Assembly: GCA_016186245.1 (NCBI GenBank)
Contig: JACPLZ010000031.1
Location: 1 to 37,403 of the forward strand
Direction: 5' to 3'
DNA: 37,403 bases
From: Candidatus Peregrinibacteria bacterium
GTDB taxonomy: Bacteria; Patescibacteriota; Gracilibacteria; UBA1369; LOWO2-01-FULL-3
Position numbers and translations under genes: made by a program. The notes beneath the pieces are model-generated. The model saw only the letters and a list, made by a program, of their open reading frames with translations. It did no database searches and was not told where the DNA came from. Position 1 is the first letter of the stretch, and every line of letters begins with the position of its first letter. Positions 23,700 through 31,805 of this stretch are shown in pieces.

Positions 23700-25042
23700 G
23701 AAACCTCTGCCTCTTCCTTTTTAGAAAAGAACCCCTCATGGACAAGCATCCGATATTCGCTATCAAACATCGATAATTGTTTACTGAATTCCATCAACGC
23801 TTTTGGCAATTTTTTGCTCGCTCCATCCTTAACAGCACCGGTTAAATCCTCATACGCCTGCAACATCCCCCTCATCGGCTCATCTCCGACATACTGCCGT
23901 ATTCCACCAACAATGCTTTTTACTACGGGGAAAGCCCTGGCAAGCACCTGCGTCAAAACATGTTCAACCCTCTTACAGTCAAATTCATTTATTTGAGCGC
24001 CTTTGGTTTTTTTAAAATTACCTAACACAGACTCCAGTGTAACCTGTGCCGCACTAAAAATATCGGCTATCTGGGCCAGACTACCGCTCAAAACCTGTCT
24101 TTCCGGTTTTTGGAGCATTTCTTCTTTGTACCTCTGCAACGTTTTTCCGTATTCCTGCAAAATAAAGGCCACCATTTTTTCCAGCATTGGCTGATCCTCA
24201 TCATTTTCATATTTGCAAAACAAACCCAATTCTCCTTTAGAAAGCACTTCCATCATATGCCGGATCAAATCAAAATTTCGTCTTGTAAACGAAGTATCTT
24301 GCTGGAAAGCGGTATTCAGCTCCCTTACAGCATCGACAATTTTCCTGTATGACTCCCCAAGCCTTCCGCCCTCAAAAGCATTTTTCAAAGCATGATCACG
24401 ACCATTTTTGGCATCGCAATGATATAAAATTATCGTACTCTTGTTCAAAACATCCTGCTCCGGATCGCCAACTTTGCTGACAACCTGCATATCGGCAGAC
24501 AACCAGCCCGGCTCCAGGATTTCAGTTTTAAGAAGTTTCCATTGCAACAGCATTTTTTTAAAGAATTGGATTGCATCTTCCCCTGACTGTAAAAGCTGGA
24601 GACATTCCGCAATCGATGCCGACAAACCAATATGGAAACGCTCTCCAAAAAATTTCGAAATTTTATCACCATATCTCTCGACATAACTACTAAACGGCTC
24701 GAAAACCGATTCCTCCAACTTCCTTTTTTGAGAATCTATCTGCGTACGGTACATCCTAAGATCATGAAAATAATCCACCCCAGGAACGCTTTCACCCACC
24801 TGTACTGCAGTTTTAAGCATTTCAAGATAAGGCAAAAAAGCGGTATCAACGCGTCTAACCAGACCGGTAATACACTCCATTATATCCACGGGTGTCTCCG
24901 GTTCGAATGAAAGTTTTGCCTTAAAACCATCATCACCGGAATCCATATCATCGGTATCCATATCCTCGGAAATATCAACTAAATGGAGCGGCTCCCGATA
25001 GGGATGTTCTAAACTGCCTATTTTTTCACCAGTTTGAAACAT
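23696..25042 (-). CDS. Unknown helical protein
   Basis: 448 residues, family not recognised. No signal peptide or membrane segment is seen, so it is probably cytoplasmic. An acidic N-terminal stretch (D-M-D-T-D-D-M-D-S-G-D-D) precedes what looks like an almost all-helical protein, with long amphipathic runs and many Lys/Glu. Its own promoter is TTGACT, 16 bp, TACAAT (25068-25095, minus), about 20 nt upstream of transcript start to ATG. It ends four bases into the convergent SufT-like gene. Only structure prediction could suggest a role. Confidence 0.8.
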   Translation of the reverse strand: MFQTGEKIGSLEHPYREPLHLVDISEDMDTDDMDSGDDGFKAKLSFEPETPVDIMECITGLVRRVDTAFLPYLEMLKTAVQVGESVPGVDYFHDLRMYRTQIDSQKRKLEESVFEPFSSYVERYGDKISKFFGERFHIGLSASIAECLQLLQSGEDAIQFFKKMLLQWKLLKTEILEPGWLSADMQVVSKVGDPEQDVLNKSTIILYHCDAKNGRDHALKNAFEGGRLGESYRKIVDAVRELNTAFQQDTSFTRRNFDLIRHMMEVLSKGELGLFCKYENDEDQPMLEKMVAFILQEYGKTLQRYKEEMLQKPERQVLSGSLAQIADIFSAAQVTLESVLGNFKKTKGAQINEFDCKRVEHVLTQVLARAFPVVKSIVGGIRQYVGDEPMRGMLQAYEDLTGAVKDGASKKLPKALMEFSKQLSMFDSEYRMLVHEGFFSKKEEAEVS

Positions 25043-25067
25043 ATGTACGTTGCTTTAACAGAGAAAG

Positions 25068-25095
25068 ATTGTATCACTAATTACAGAAAAGTCAA
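25068..25095 (-). promoter_or_regulatory. Promoter for the 448-residue unknown gene
   Basis: Minus strand: -35 TTGACT (25090-25095), a 16-bp spacer, -10 TACAAT (25068-25073). Good hexamers and spacing. Confidence 0.6.
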
Positions 25096-25175
25096 GCCTC
25101 GATCTTCCTTGCTCCTGCCACGTCGATATGATTAAATCTATGGGCAAAAGTAAAGATCATTGAAATAAATTTCCT

Positions 25176-25238
25176 GGGAAATTACGCAGGCTGACCCTGA
25201 GACAAGCTCAGGGTAAACTCCGCAATGCGCAATTTCCA
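25176..25238. repeat. Palindromic repeat upstream of tRNA-Cys
   Basis: Inner stem ACCCTGA (25194-25200) / TCAGGGT (25208-25214) and outer arms GGAAATT (25177-25183) / AATTTCC (25231-25237), with partly pairing CGCA segments between. Same general type as 19909-19973. Confidence 0.65.
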
Positions 25239-25252
25239 GAATTTTTCCCCAT

Positions 25253-25328
25253 GGCGCCATGGCCAAGTGGTTAAGGCAGCGGTTTGCAAAACCGTTATTC
25301 CCCGGTTCGAATCCGGGTGGCGCCTCCA
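25253..25328 (+). tRNA. tRNA-Cys (anticodon GCA)
   Basis: The acceptor stem is GGCGCCA/TGGCGCC and the anticodon arm GCGGT-TTGCAAA-ACCGT with GCA. The T-arm contains GGTTCGAATCC, the discriminator is U (typical for Cys) and CCA is encoded. It is followed by CAGCAGTTT...AAAACTGCTG, a small hairpin that merges into repeat D. Confidence 0.95.
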
Positions 25329-25343
25329 GCAGTTTATGACGGA

Positions 25344-25463
25344 AAACTGCTGAAAATTGCTATTTTACAAGGAAACAAAGCATTTTCGACTGAGCCGTAC
25401 TTACCGGTACGGCGAATAGAAAATGGTGCGGATGACGCAGTAAAATACAATTTTCAGCAGTTT
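25344..25463. repeat. Nested hairpin repeat, copy D
   Basis: Core GCCGTACTTACCGGTACGGC with second stem CATTTTC/GAAAATG. The outer arm is AAACTGCTGAAAATTG (25344-25359) with its perfect complement at 25448-25463, extended by TATTTTAC/GTAAAATA after one bulged base. It lies between tRNA-Cys and tRNA-Trp. Confidence 0.88.
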
Positions 25464-25472
25464 CCTCAATTT

Positions 25473-25547
25473 AGGCCCATGGTGTTAATGGTAGCACGTT
25501 GGTCTCCAAAACCAAAAGTAGGGGTTCAAATCCTCTTGGGCCTGCCA
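25473..25547 (+). tRNA. tRNA-Trp (anticodon CCA)
   Basis: The acceptor stem is AGGCCCA/TGGGCCT and the anticodon stem TTGGT/ACCAA with loop CTCCAAA (anticodon CCA). The T-arm is AGGGG-TTCAAAT-CCTCT, the discriminator G and CCA is encoded. A short hairpin repeat starts three bases after the CCA. Confidence 0.95.
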
Positions 25548-25549
25548 AC

Positions 25550-25576
25550 AGATTTTCGCGTACGCGAAAAAATCCT
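25550..25576 (+). repeat. Short hairpin repeat (AGATTTT family), copy 2
   Basis: AGATTTTCGCG and CGCGAAAA-AATC around TA, three bases after tRNA-Trp. Same family as 7571-7596, 30624-30647 and 37372-37395. Confidence 0.7.
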
Positions 25577-25590
25577 CACTCTCCCTCCCC

Positions 25591-27297
25591 CTATTCCTCC
25601 CCCTCCCCAATCACCATCTGAAAATTGGATCGTAATACATCCCCGCCAACATAGGCATACGCAATAAGATACTCTATCGCCCCCATAATTTTTTTGACAT
25701 ACAGATCATAAGCTTGCCACAAGTCAGGATTTCCGCTAAGACGCGCGATATTCACATACATGCCGAATATACCAAGCAATGGATCAACCTGAAAATAAGT
25801 CACGCTATTTACAACATCAGCATCGCCAAGCGCTTTTTTAAACTTTTCATCATTAGCCAACACATTCTTTCCGTAGACTTCCTCAAAATCCGGATAAAAA
25901 GCCAGAACCAATACATTATCTCCGGTTATGCCATAGAAAAATTCAAATTTTTGCTTGCCCATAATATTCTCAAAAACCTTAAATTCGGCAGCAGACTGCC
26001 CAACCGCCAAAGCCTCAAAATCCAGATAAATTTTATGAAGAGTTCCGCCGTTCACAATCTCCACATCTTTTTTCAGCGCATACACGGGCGTCTCATTCCC
26101 CATCGGTCCATTTTTCAATTCGTCCAAAACTTTCACAATATACGCATCAAACTTCTCCACAAGCTTCGCCCCTTCCTCTTTGTCAGCCTCATCAAGCTGA
26201 AAATACAAAGCCACCGATGGGGTAAATCCGCCGGTATTCGAAAAAGTAAACGCAAAAGAGTCATCAAGTAAACTTAAAAATCTCTGCACAAAATTCATCA
26301 AATCCAGAAATTCAGCTGAAACCTGGCTATACCCGTCACCTCCGGAATAAACCGCAGTCAAAATACCGTTGATAAAAGCATGCATCACCACACCGGCGCC
26401 GTAACTTTCAAAATACGCGATCAGACCATCGGAATTCACCTTGTTAACAAAATTCAGCCCCTGTGTATAGCCGGGCATCACTTTTTCCAGCTGATCGGGA
26501 TTGTCAGCAATATCGGCCTCCGACAAGCCAAAAAATCCATAGTCCGAAACGCCCCATACGGAATAACTGTCACCAATTGCACCAACATAATTTTCAAAAT
26601 ATTGCCCCATCCCAAACTCCGCATAAATCGCCGCAAGATAATCCGCAAAATCAGCCGAATTGACATACGCATACCCCATATTTCCTTCAGCCAATGAGGC
26701 TATCCTGTTTTTAACATCTGCATTATCGGCAAAACTTTTCCCGCCATCAACCCTTGCCTTCATTCCTTCCAGAGCCTCCTCATTTGAAGCAATCAAAAAC
26801 AGATCCTTATATCTGGCGGCATAAAACCTGCCGTCGACATTGGTCCAGTACTCATAATCGCCGTCTTTTTTATATTGAATTCCTTCGCCATCCAACTGCG
26901 GGGATAACAGATCTTTAAACTTGTTTGCCTTGTCTGATTTCACAACAACATACACATCCGCCATATCTTCCTCAACGCTAAAATTTGCAATCGACACAGC
27001 CAGCTTCCACTTGCCTTTTAGAACTGGTTTCAAATGTTTTTTGTAGGAAAGTTTGTACCCCTCGGACGCTTTTAAATTCTCATCGATAGCGGGCACGGCA
27101 TATTTCTTCCAAAACCCCGTCTCCGGAAAACGATCCATGATTTCCTCCAACTGATCACGCTGTTGTTCATTGGAATTATCAAGCACAAACACCAGACCGG
27201 CGTCCTCAGGAAACAGAGCCTCGGGCTCAAGACCGCTCTTACCGCCGCAACCGGCAAAAAATACGGACGCACAAATTAAAAGGAGAAGTTTTTTCAT
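25591..27297 (-). CDS. Lipoprotein, DUF3352-like
   Basis: 568 residues from ATG 27297. This start is chosen because it begins the signal sequence M-K-K-L-L-L-L-I-C-A-S-V-F-F-A-G-C, a lipobox (F-A-G-C); the 17 upstream codons look like read-through. The mature protein opens with L-F-P-E-D-A-G-L-V-F-V-L-D-N-S, and its long alternating-strand body resembles the DUF3352 family of secreted proteins of unknown function; this assignment is from pattern only. It is probably anchored at the outer membrane face. It follows rpmG by four bases and is probably transcribed with it. Confidence 0.8.
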   Translation of the reverse strand: MKKLLLLICASVFFAGCGGKSGLEPEALFPEDAGLVFVLDNSNEQQRDQLEEIMDRFPETGFWKKYAVPAIDENLKASEGYKLSYKKHLKPVLKGKWKLAVSIANFSVEEDMADVYVVVKSDKANKFKDLLSPQLDGEGIQYKKDGDYEYWTNVDGRFYAARYKDLFLIASNEEALEGMKARVDGGKSFADNADVKNRIASLAEGNMGYAYVNSADFADYLAAIYAEFGMGQYFENYVGAIGDSYSVWGVSDYGFFGLSEADIADNPDQLEKVMPGYTQGLNFVNKVNSDGLIAYFESYGAGVVMHAFINGILTAVYSGGDGYSQVSAEFLDLMNFVQRFLSLLDDSFAFTFSNTGGFTPSVALYFQLDEADKEEGAKLVEKFDAYIVKVLDELKNGPMGNETPVYALKKDVEIVNGGTLHKIYLDFEALAVGQSAAEFKVFENIMGKQKFEFFYGITGDNVLVLAFYPDFEEVYGKNVLANDEKFKKALGDADVVNSVTYFQVDPLLGIFGMYVNIARLSGNPDLWQAYDLYVKKIMGAIEYLIAYAYVGGDVLRSNFQMVIGEGEE

Positions 27298-27301
27298 TTC
27301 T

Positions 27302-27487
27302 TTAATTACCGCTGCCTTTTTTCGTATCCTTCCTCCTATGCATAACATGATCCATGCACTCAGGACAAAACTTGGACAGCTCTTTTACAATTTCATCGTC
27401 GCGCCTTTTGTCATAATAGGTTACATCATTGGCGCATTTACACGCGCTGCAATACCATGTGCAATACTGACTTTTACCCTTTGCCAT
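27302..27487 (-). CDS. rpmG: Ribosomal protein bL33
   Basis: 61 residues. The zinc-binding version of bL33: Y-C-S-A-C-K-C near the N-terminus, then K-F-C-P-E-C-M-D-H-V-M-H-R, matching the usual K-Y-C-P-R-C-R-K-H-T-x-H. It is part of the large ribosomal subunit. Promoter TTGACT, 16 bp, TACTAT at 27515-27542 (minus). The lipoprotein gene follows within four bases. Confidence 0.88.
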   Translation of the reverse strand: MAKGKSQYCTWYCSACKCANDVTYYDKRRDDEIVKELSKFCPECMDHVMHRRKDTKKGSGN

Positions 27488-27514
27488 AACAAATTTTTTT
27501 ACAAAAGCAGGGGA

Positions 27515-27542
27515 ATAGTATCGGAATTTAGAGCAAAGTCAA
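27515..27542 (-). promoter_or_regulatory. Promoter for rpmG and the lipoprotein gene
   Basis: Minus strand: -35 TTGACT (27537-27542), a 16-bp spacer, -10 TACTAT (27515-27520). Divergent from the tRNA-Thr promoter. Confidence 0.6.
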
Positions 27543-27560
27543 TGGTTTGAATTGAAAACC

Positions 27561-27589
27561 TTGCGCTTTAAAAACACTTTATTTACAAT
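27561..27589 (+). promoter_or_regulatory. Promoter for the tRNA-Thr transcript
   Basis: -35 TTGCGC (27561-27566), a 17-bp spacer, -10 TACAAT (27584-27589). The expected start is near 27596, giving a leader of about 135 nt before the tRNA. Confidence 0.55.
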
Positions 27590-27613
27590 GCCCCGCGAAA
27601 CAGATAAAAGTTT

Positions 27614-27649
27614 GGAGAATCCTCTTTTTAAAACGAAGAGGCGTTCTCC
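27614..27649 (+). other. Hairpin in the tRNA-Thr leader
   Basis: GGAGAA-T-CCTCTT, a 9-base loop, then AAGAGG-CG-TTCTCC: twelve base pairs interrupted by one small internal loop. It lies between the promoter and tRNA-Thr, with no T-tract, so it is a processing or structured-leader element rather than a terminator. Confidence 0.6.
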
Positions 27650-27729
27650 AGATGGCAGATTTTTGGCCACTATGCTGGACTAGACCGCATTTCCCGGGTA
27701 ACATCGGCTCGAATAAATTTCGCCAATAA

Positions 27730-27805
27730 GCCGCAATAACTCAGTTGGTAGAGTAACTCCATGGTAAGGAGTAAGTCCCCGGTTCAAATCCGGGTTGCGG
27801 CTCCA
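27730..27805 (+). tRNA. tRNA-Thr (anticodon GGT)
   Basis: The acceptor stem is GCCGCAA/TTGCGGC and the anticodon arm ACTCC-ATGGTAA-GGAGT with GGT. The T-arm is CCCGG-TTCAAAT-CCGGG, the discriminator U and CCA is encoded. Confidence 0.95.
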
Positions 27806-27843
27806 GTTTTTTGGTACACAAAAACACCAGCCTTTTGCGCATT

Positions 27844-28632
27844 TTATTCCATCCGGCGCGCAATTAGTACCTGCTCACCACGATAGTTCTCGCTAGAAAT
27901 TTTTATTTTGCAGGAATTAAAACCCGCGCGCAAAGACGCCATATTATTTTTTATTTCATCGGAACTGCAATTCAGTTCATCGGCCAATTCGCCAACGGTC
28001 ACTCCGGCAGCACCTCTATCAAAATCTTTCGCAATTAATCTGGCCATGTCAAACACTATACCGTCGCCAAACAAAGCCTTACCTCCACCCTCAACAAAAT
28101 CCAACAATTTCCCGCTCCTCCAGCCTGCGACATCCGGCCCTTTGTTACTCGCACGTACAGTCGCTTTCCTGATTGTGCCGGGAGACACATGTTCCAAACA
28201 CAATCTCGGCTGTAAGCACCTGAACACCTTACCGTCATTAACCGGCACACTGGTAAGTGCGCCTGCAAGCAACATCTCTCTACCAGCTTTGCCTATTTTG
28301 ACAAACAGTATATCGCCCAACTCCATTTCAATAATTTTAAATTTAGATTTGAGATATCCGAGATTATCGGCAGTAGCCATTATGGCCACCGTCTGACCGC
28401 ATAATCCGGGTAACTCTTTCCGTAGCACCACTCTTTCAACAATTTCAGCGCCAGCTTCACCTTCAGCTCCAGCGCCGATATCAATATCCAGCGAACCGAG
28501 AGTGGTGCGCACATACTTACTGGCATCACGCAAATTTTTATCATCAACCGGCTCAGACTTACGCAAAGCATCAATACCACCGGCCAAACTATCATTGCCA
28601 CCACCCACCATAAATACAGATTCTTTCGCCAT
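27844..28632 (-). CDS. Unknown protein with possible C-terminal helix-turn-helix
   Basis: 262 residues, not recognised. It has no signal peptide. The N-terminus is Gly-rich (V-G-G-G-N-D-S-L-A-G-G). The middle is beta-rich, and near 215-245 the sequence V-T-V-G-E-L-A-D-E-L-N-C-S-S-D-E-I-K-N-N-M-A-S-L-R has the spacing of a winged-helix or helix-turn-helix unit, so a regulatory role is possible but unproven. It is divergent from the large lipoprotein gene at 28818; the 185-bp gap holds an inverted pair GCTTCGG/CCGAAGC (28655-28661, 28703-28709) that could be an operator. Confidence 0.7.
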   Translation of the reverse strand: MAKESVFMVGGGNDSLAGGIDALRKSEPVDDKNLRDASKYVRTTLGSLDIDIGAGAEGEAGAEIVERVVLRKELPGLCGQTVAIMATADNLGYLKSKFKIIEMELGDILFVKIGKAGREMLLAGALTSVPVNDGKVFRCLQPRLCLEHVSPGTIRKATVRASNKGPDVAGWRSGKLLDFVEGGGKALFGDGIVFDMARLIAKDFDRGAAGVTVGELADELNCSSDEIKNNMASLRAGFNSCKIKISSENYRGEQVLIARRME

Positions 28633-28766
28633 ATGTTGTGTATTTTAAAAAATAGCTTCGGCAAACAATTACCAGAGCATCATGATATCTGTCAATTATT
28701 TACCGAAGCAACGTTCTCGAAAATTAATTTTGGGCGCCTTTGCCACATGGCTATACCAAAACAACA

Positions 28767-28796
28767 TAGACAAAACCACAACAGACAATCTACAAT
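28767..28796 (+). promoter_or_regulatory. Possible promoter for the lipoprotein gene at 28818
   Basis: -35 TAGACA (28767-28772), an 18-bp spacer, -10 TACAAT (28791-28796). The expected start is near 28803, about 15 nt before the ATG. Confidence 0.4.
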
Positions 28797-28817
28797 CAAA
28801 CCAACTAACAACCGCAA

Positions 28818-30626
28818 ATGCCAAAAATATTCAAATTCCTACTTCTGCCTTTCGCAATCATTTTTTTTACCGCCTGTTTTCACGAAAATAATCTTCCGCC
28901 GGCAGTACCCATAGATGACACCGCTGCAGATGCCGATTCCACGGATGATTCCACGGACAATTCCACGGACAGTCCTGCGGACGATTCCATCGATAACCCT
29001 ACGGATAACACTCCCGATCCAGCCGACAATTTCACCTCCGACTTCCAGGAAACCACCACCCCCGAAGCCACTTTCATCACTCCTAAACTACTCGATACCG
29101 ACCTCTTCTACACAGACGCGATGAAAAAAGATCTAATCGAAAAATCATACTGGGGAAATTCCACTAAAATCACCTGGGAACAGGCCTGGAAAGAAAATTA
29201 TGGCTCCTATGTATCTTTTTATGAAGTTGGCACAATCAAAAAAGCCCCATACGAAAATTGGACTTTAGTTTTGCTGGTAGGCGAATGTGATGGCCCCTGC
29301 TTTGCCCCTTACATCTACCGCTTAGCCTGGAATAAATCGAGCGGGAAAATTATCACTCTGTCCAGACATTCTTACAGTTCGGAATATGTGCCGGAATACG
29401 CCGAACCGCTATTGGTAAATAGCGACGGCGCGACAACAATCAAAGAACTGCTCGTACCTAATATCGCCACCTACAAGCCTTTTACATCCGGCTCATTTCA
29501 ACTGGAAGAAGAAGACATCGCCTTTATTCTCCAGGACTACGGATACCCCGAACTCGATAAAATAGCTTTCACATACGAAGAACAGGGCATTGACTATCCA
29601 TTTTATTTTGGCAATGAAAGAACTGGCTGCCTCTACCTCAAGATGCCGGATGGCTCTATCTCACGCTATAATCTCTTAAGCGACATTACCTACGCGGAGA
29701 CAAAAATCGTGTGGGATACCCCCGATGAACCAAAAACCACCGTTGCGAATTATCGCCTCTCTTCCGGAGGCTGCGGCATCATGGGAACTTGCTACCAGAT
29801 ATTGGATATTGATAAAAATAACCTCAAGCAGACCGGCCAAACTACCGGTAAAACAGCCATATATGAAGCCTCCGATCCCGAAAATCTTCCCGAAAAATCC
29901 GCACTTGCCGGTATAATAAATACCGCCTATGAAGCCCACAAATACAATTATCCAAACGCAAGTTTCAAAGATTTCCTCAAAACACATCCCGTGCTTTTCT
30001 GGCAGGATCCTTTTGGCCGCTGGTCTCAGCTTCTCAACAACGAAAGTTCCTACGCCGCGGAATGTGGCAAACCGGTAATTTACCTTTATCCAAAGGAAGA
30101 AACTGATGTCAGCGTGCAGGTAAAAATTGATGAATTTACAGAAACGGTCCCGGCATACGGCAAAGATGGCTGGAATGTGCGCGCCTATCCCGATGGCAAA
30201 ATTTATAATTATGAAGATGGAAAAGAATACCCCTATCTTTTCTGGGAAGGCCGTAAAAAAGAACAGATACCAACCGACAAAGGATTCGTTGTTGAAAGAA
30301 GCCGGCTCGAAAAATTCCTCAAAGACAGTCTCAAAAAACTTGGTTTGAATAAACAGGAAAGAACCGACTTTTTGGAATTTTGGCAGCCGAGAATGCTTGA
30401 GAATAAGGAGCCGTATTTCTTCATCAGTTTCATGGGAACAAGAGATTTCAACAAAGTCGCTCCGCTGACAATCACGCCAAAGCCTGACACACTGATCAGA
30501 GTTTTTATGTATTATGAACCGGTCAACAGGTCATACACGCCAATTTCCCAAACCCTTCGCAGCATCCCGCGAAACGGCTTTACGGTAATTGAATGGGGCG
30601 GCACATCTACGCGACCTTGGAAATAG
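28818..30626 (+). CDS. Large lipoprotein with Asp/Ser/Thr linker and C-G-K-P-V-I-Y-L-Y-P domain
   Basis: 602 residues. The signal peptide ends in a lipobox (F-F-T-A-C, Cys about 20). A low-complexity linker of D, S, T, P and N (about 30-75) follows, coded by a 12-bp DNA repeat. The body is not a known enzyme. From about 414, A-E-C-G-K-P-V-I-Y-L-Y-P-K-E-E-T-D-V, then D-G-W-N-V-R-A-Y-P-D-G and Y-P-Y-L-F-W-E-G form a domain pattern that I associate with secreted proteins of unknown function in related candidate phyla. Its TAG stop is the first three bases of a short hairpin repeat. A Memo-like lipoprotein gene follows 48 bp later. Confidence 0.82.
   Translation: MPKIFKFLLLPFAIIFFTACFHENNLPPAVPIDDTAADADSTDDSTDNSTDSPADDSIDNPTDNTPDPADNFTSDFQETTTPEATFITPKLLDTDLFYTDAMKKDLIEKSYWGNSTKITWEQAWKENYGSYVSFYEVGTIKKAPYENWTLVLLVGECDGPCFAPYIYRLAWNKSSGKIITLSRHSYSSEYVPEYAEPLLVNSDGATTIKELLVPNIATYKPFTSGSFQLEEEDIAFILQDYGYPELDKIAFTYEEQGIDYPFYFGNERTGCLYLKMPDGSISRYNLLSDITYAETKIVWDTPDEPKTTVANYRLSSGGCGIMGTCYQILDIDKNNLKQTGQTTGKTAIYEASDPENLPEKSALAGIINTAYEAHKYNYPNASFKDFLKTHPVLFWQDPFGRWSQLLNNESSYAAECGKPVIYLYPKEETDVSVQVKIDEFTETVPAYGKDGWNVRAYPDGKIYNYEDGKEYPYLFWEGRKKEQIPTDKGFVVERSRLEKFLKDSLKKLGLNKQERTDFLEFWQPRMLENKEPYFFISFMGTRDFNKVAPLTITPKPDTLIRVFMYYEPVNRSYTPISQTLRSIPRNGFTVIEWGGTSTRPWK
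28935..29007 (+). repeat. 12-bp tandem repeat inside a coding region
   Basis: About six imperfect units of the type GATTCCACGGAT, coding [D/N]-S-[T/P/I]-D. They form the flexible linker of the lipoprotein and would allow length change by slippage. Confidence 0.75.
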
Positions 30627-30647
30627 ATTTTTGCTCCGCAAAAATCC
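30624..30647 (+). repeat. Short hairpin repeat (AGATTTT family), copy 3
   Basis: TAGATTTTTGC-TCC-GCAAAAATCC; the first three bases are the stop codon of the lipoprotein gene. Confidence 0.72.
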
Positions 30648-30674
30648 TGCTGAACCAGTTTGATTACCCGCAAC

Positions 30675-31490
30675 ATGCACAATATTCAAAAGCTCTCCGC
30701 CTATATATTCACTATACTCACACTCGCTTCCTGTAGCCAAAATTCACAGACACAACCGCCACAACAAACCTACGGCGCCATTATCCCCCACCATCTTCTG
30801 GTCGAAAAACACATCGACCAGTTTTATTCGGAAATATCCGATCCCAAAATAGAAAAGATTATTCTGCTCAGCCCCAACCATTTTGGACTCGGATTCAGCT
30901 ACATCCAAAGCACAGATAAAACATACGAAAAAAATGACATCAACCTGGACCTGGAAAAAATTTTCGCTCTCTCAAAAACAAATTTCCTCGCCATCGAGTC
31001 GGCAGATTTCGACAAAGAACATGGTATTTACACGCACGCTCCATTCATCAAAAAATATTTCCCGAACGCAAAAATAACACCAATCATCATCAAATCCGGC
31101 GCGCCTCAAAAAATCCTGGACACACTGATTGCAGCAATTTCTCAAAATTTTGAGAAAAACCAAACCATGATAATTGCCAGTGTTGATTTTACCCATTACA
31201 CAGCCGAAAATTTCGCATCAAAAAATGATAAAAACACCATCGCCTTTCTCCAAAATCCCCAACCGCTCACCCTCGAAACAATAAACAATCTCGCCGTTCC
31301 GCTGGCAAAAACCAACCCTGACGCCACAGCCATCGACTCACCTGAAAGCATTTACGTCCTGCTAAAATTGATGGCAAAACAAAACACCCGTTTCACACTT
31401 TGGAAAAGGACATCAACGGCAACAGTCACCAGCATCCAGGACCCCGACCTCAACACAAGCCACATTTTTGGCCGATTTAAAAAACCCTAA
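30675..31490 (+). CDS. Memo-family (AmmeMemoRadiSam B-like) lipoprotein
   Basis: 271 residues from ATG 30675, chosen because a signal peptide starts there (M-H-N-I-Q-K-L-S-A-Y-I-F-T-I-L-T-L) ending in the lipobox L-A-S-C; a TTG at 30660 is less likely. The Memo fold is supported by G-A-I-I-P-H-H, L-L-S-P-N-H-F, K-E-H-G-I-Y-T-H-A-P-F-I, and A-S-V-D-F-T-H-Y, with the His residues that line the pocket shared with extradiol dioxygenases. Known Memo proteins are cytosolic and of uncertain activity. A secreted, lipid-anchored form suggests a different substrate. It follows the large lipoprotein gene on the same strand. Confidence 0.83.
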   Translation: MHNIQKLSAYIFTILTLASCSQNSQTQPPQQTYGAIIPHHLLVEKHIDQFYSEISDPKIEKIILLSPNHFGLGFSYIQSTDKTYEKNDINLDLEKIFALSKTNFLAIESADFDKEHGIYTHAPFIKKYFPNAKITPIIIKSGAPQKILDTLIAAISQNFEKNQTMIIASVDFTHYTAENFASKNDKNTIAFLQNPQPLTLETINNLAVPLAKTNPDATAIDSPESIYVLLKLMAKQNTRFTLWKRTSTATVTSIQDPDLNTSHIFGRFKKP

Positions 31491-31805
31491 AACCACACGC
31501 CCGCCAGAAAGGATGACCGCGCAATACTTCAATGCCACAGTTTTATCTGGCTCCACTATACCGTTGATGTCTTAGATACTGGCCCCCATTGTATGAGGTG
31601 GGTGTCCTCATTCCACAGCCTCAGCCGGAGAATATGCGGACTCCCGTGAGATAGTTGATAGAGAGAGTAGATAAGACTCTGACTAGCAGAGTAGAGCATG
31701 GCAATTCTAGCAAAACGCCAAACAAAGTAAAGGCTCCGCAAAGCCATTTCCAGCCACCTGCTCACCACAACGGACAGTATGTCATTCATTCAAAAAATAC
31801 TATCC
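31491..31805. other. 315-bp gene-free region, candidate structured RNA
   Basis: It lies between two convergent genes. Several hairpins are seen: ATGAGG-TGGGTGT-CCTCAT (31593-31611), ACTCTG-ACTAG-CAGAGT (31676-31692) and GGAG...CTCC near 31627-31643. No convincing reading frame: those present overlap each other, lack ribosome binding sites and match nothing known. I tested it by eye against tmRNA, RNase P RNA, SRP RNA and 6S RNA without a match. The composition is richer in G and less A-heavy than the other gaps here. Confidence 0.45.

Noticed and set aside
31556..31789. 77-codon minus-strand frame in the gap before the site-2 protease
   Set aside because: No ribosome binding site, no domain pattern, and it overlaps several strong hairpins; more likely non-coding.
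31491..31805. tmRNA, RNase P RNA, SRP RNA or 6S RNA
   Set aside because: The conserved core sequences of these RNAs were not found on either strand; left as an unknown candidate.
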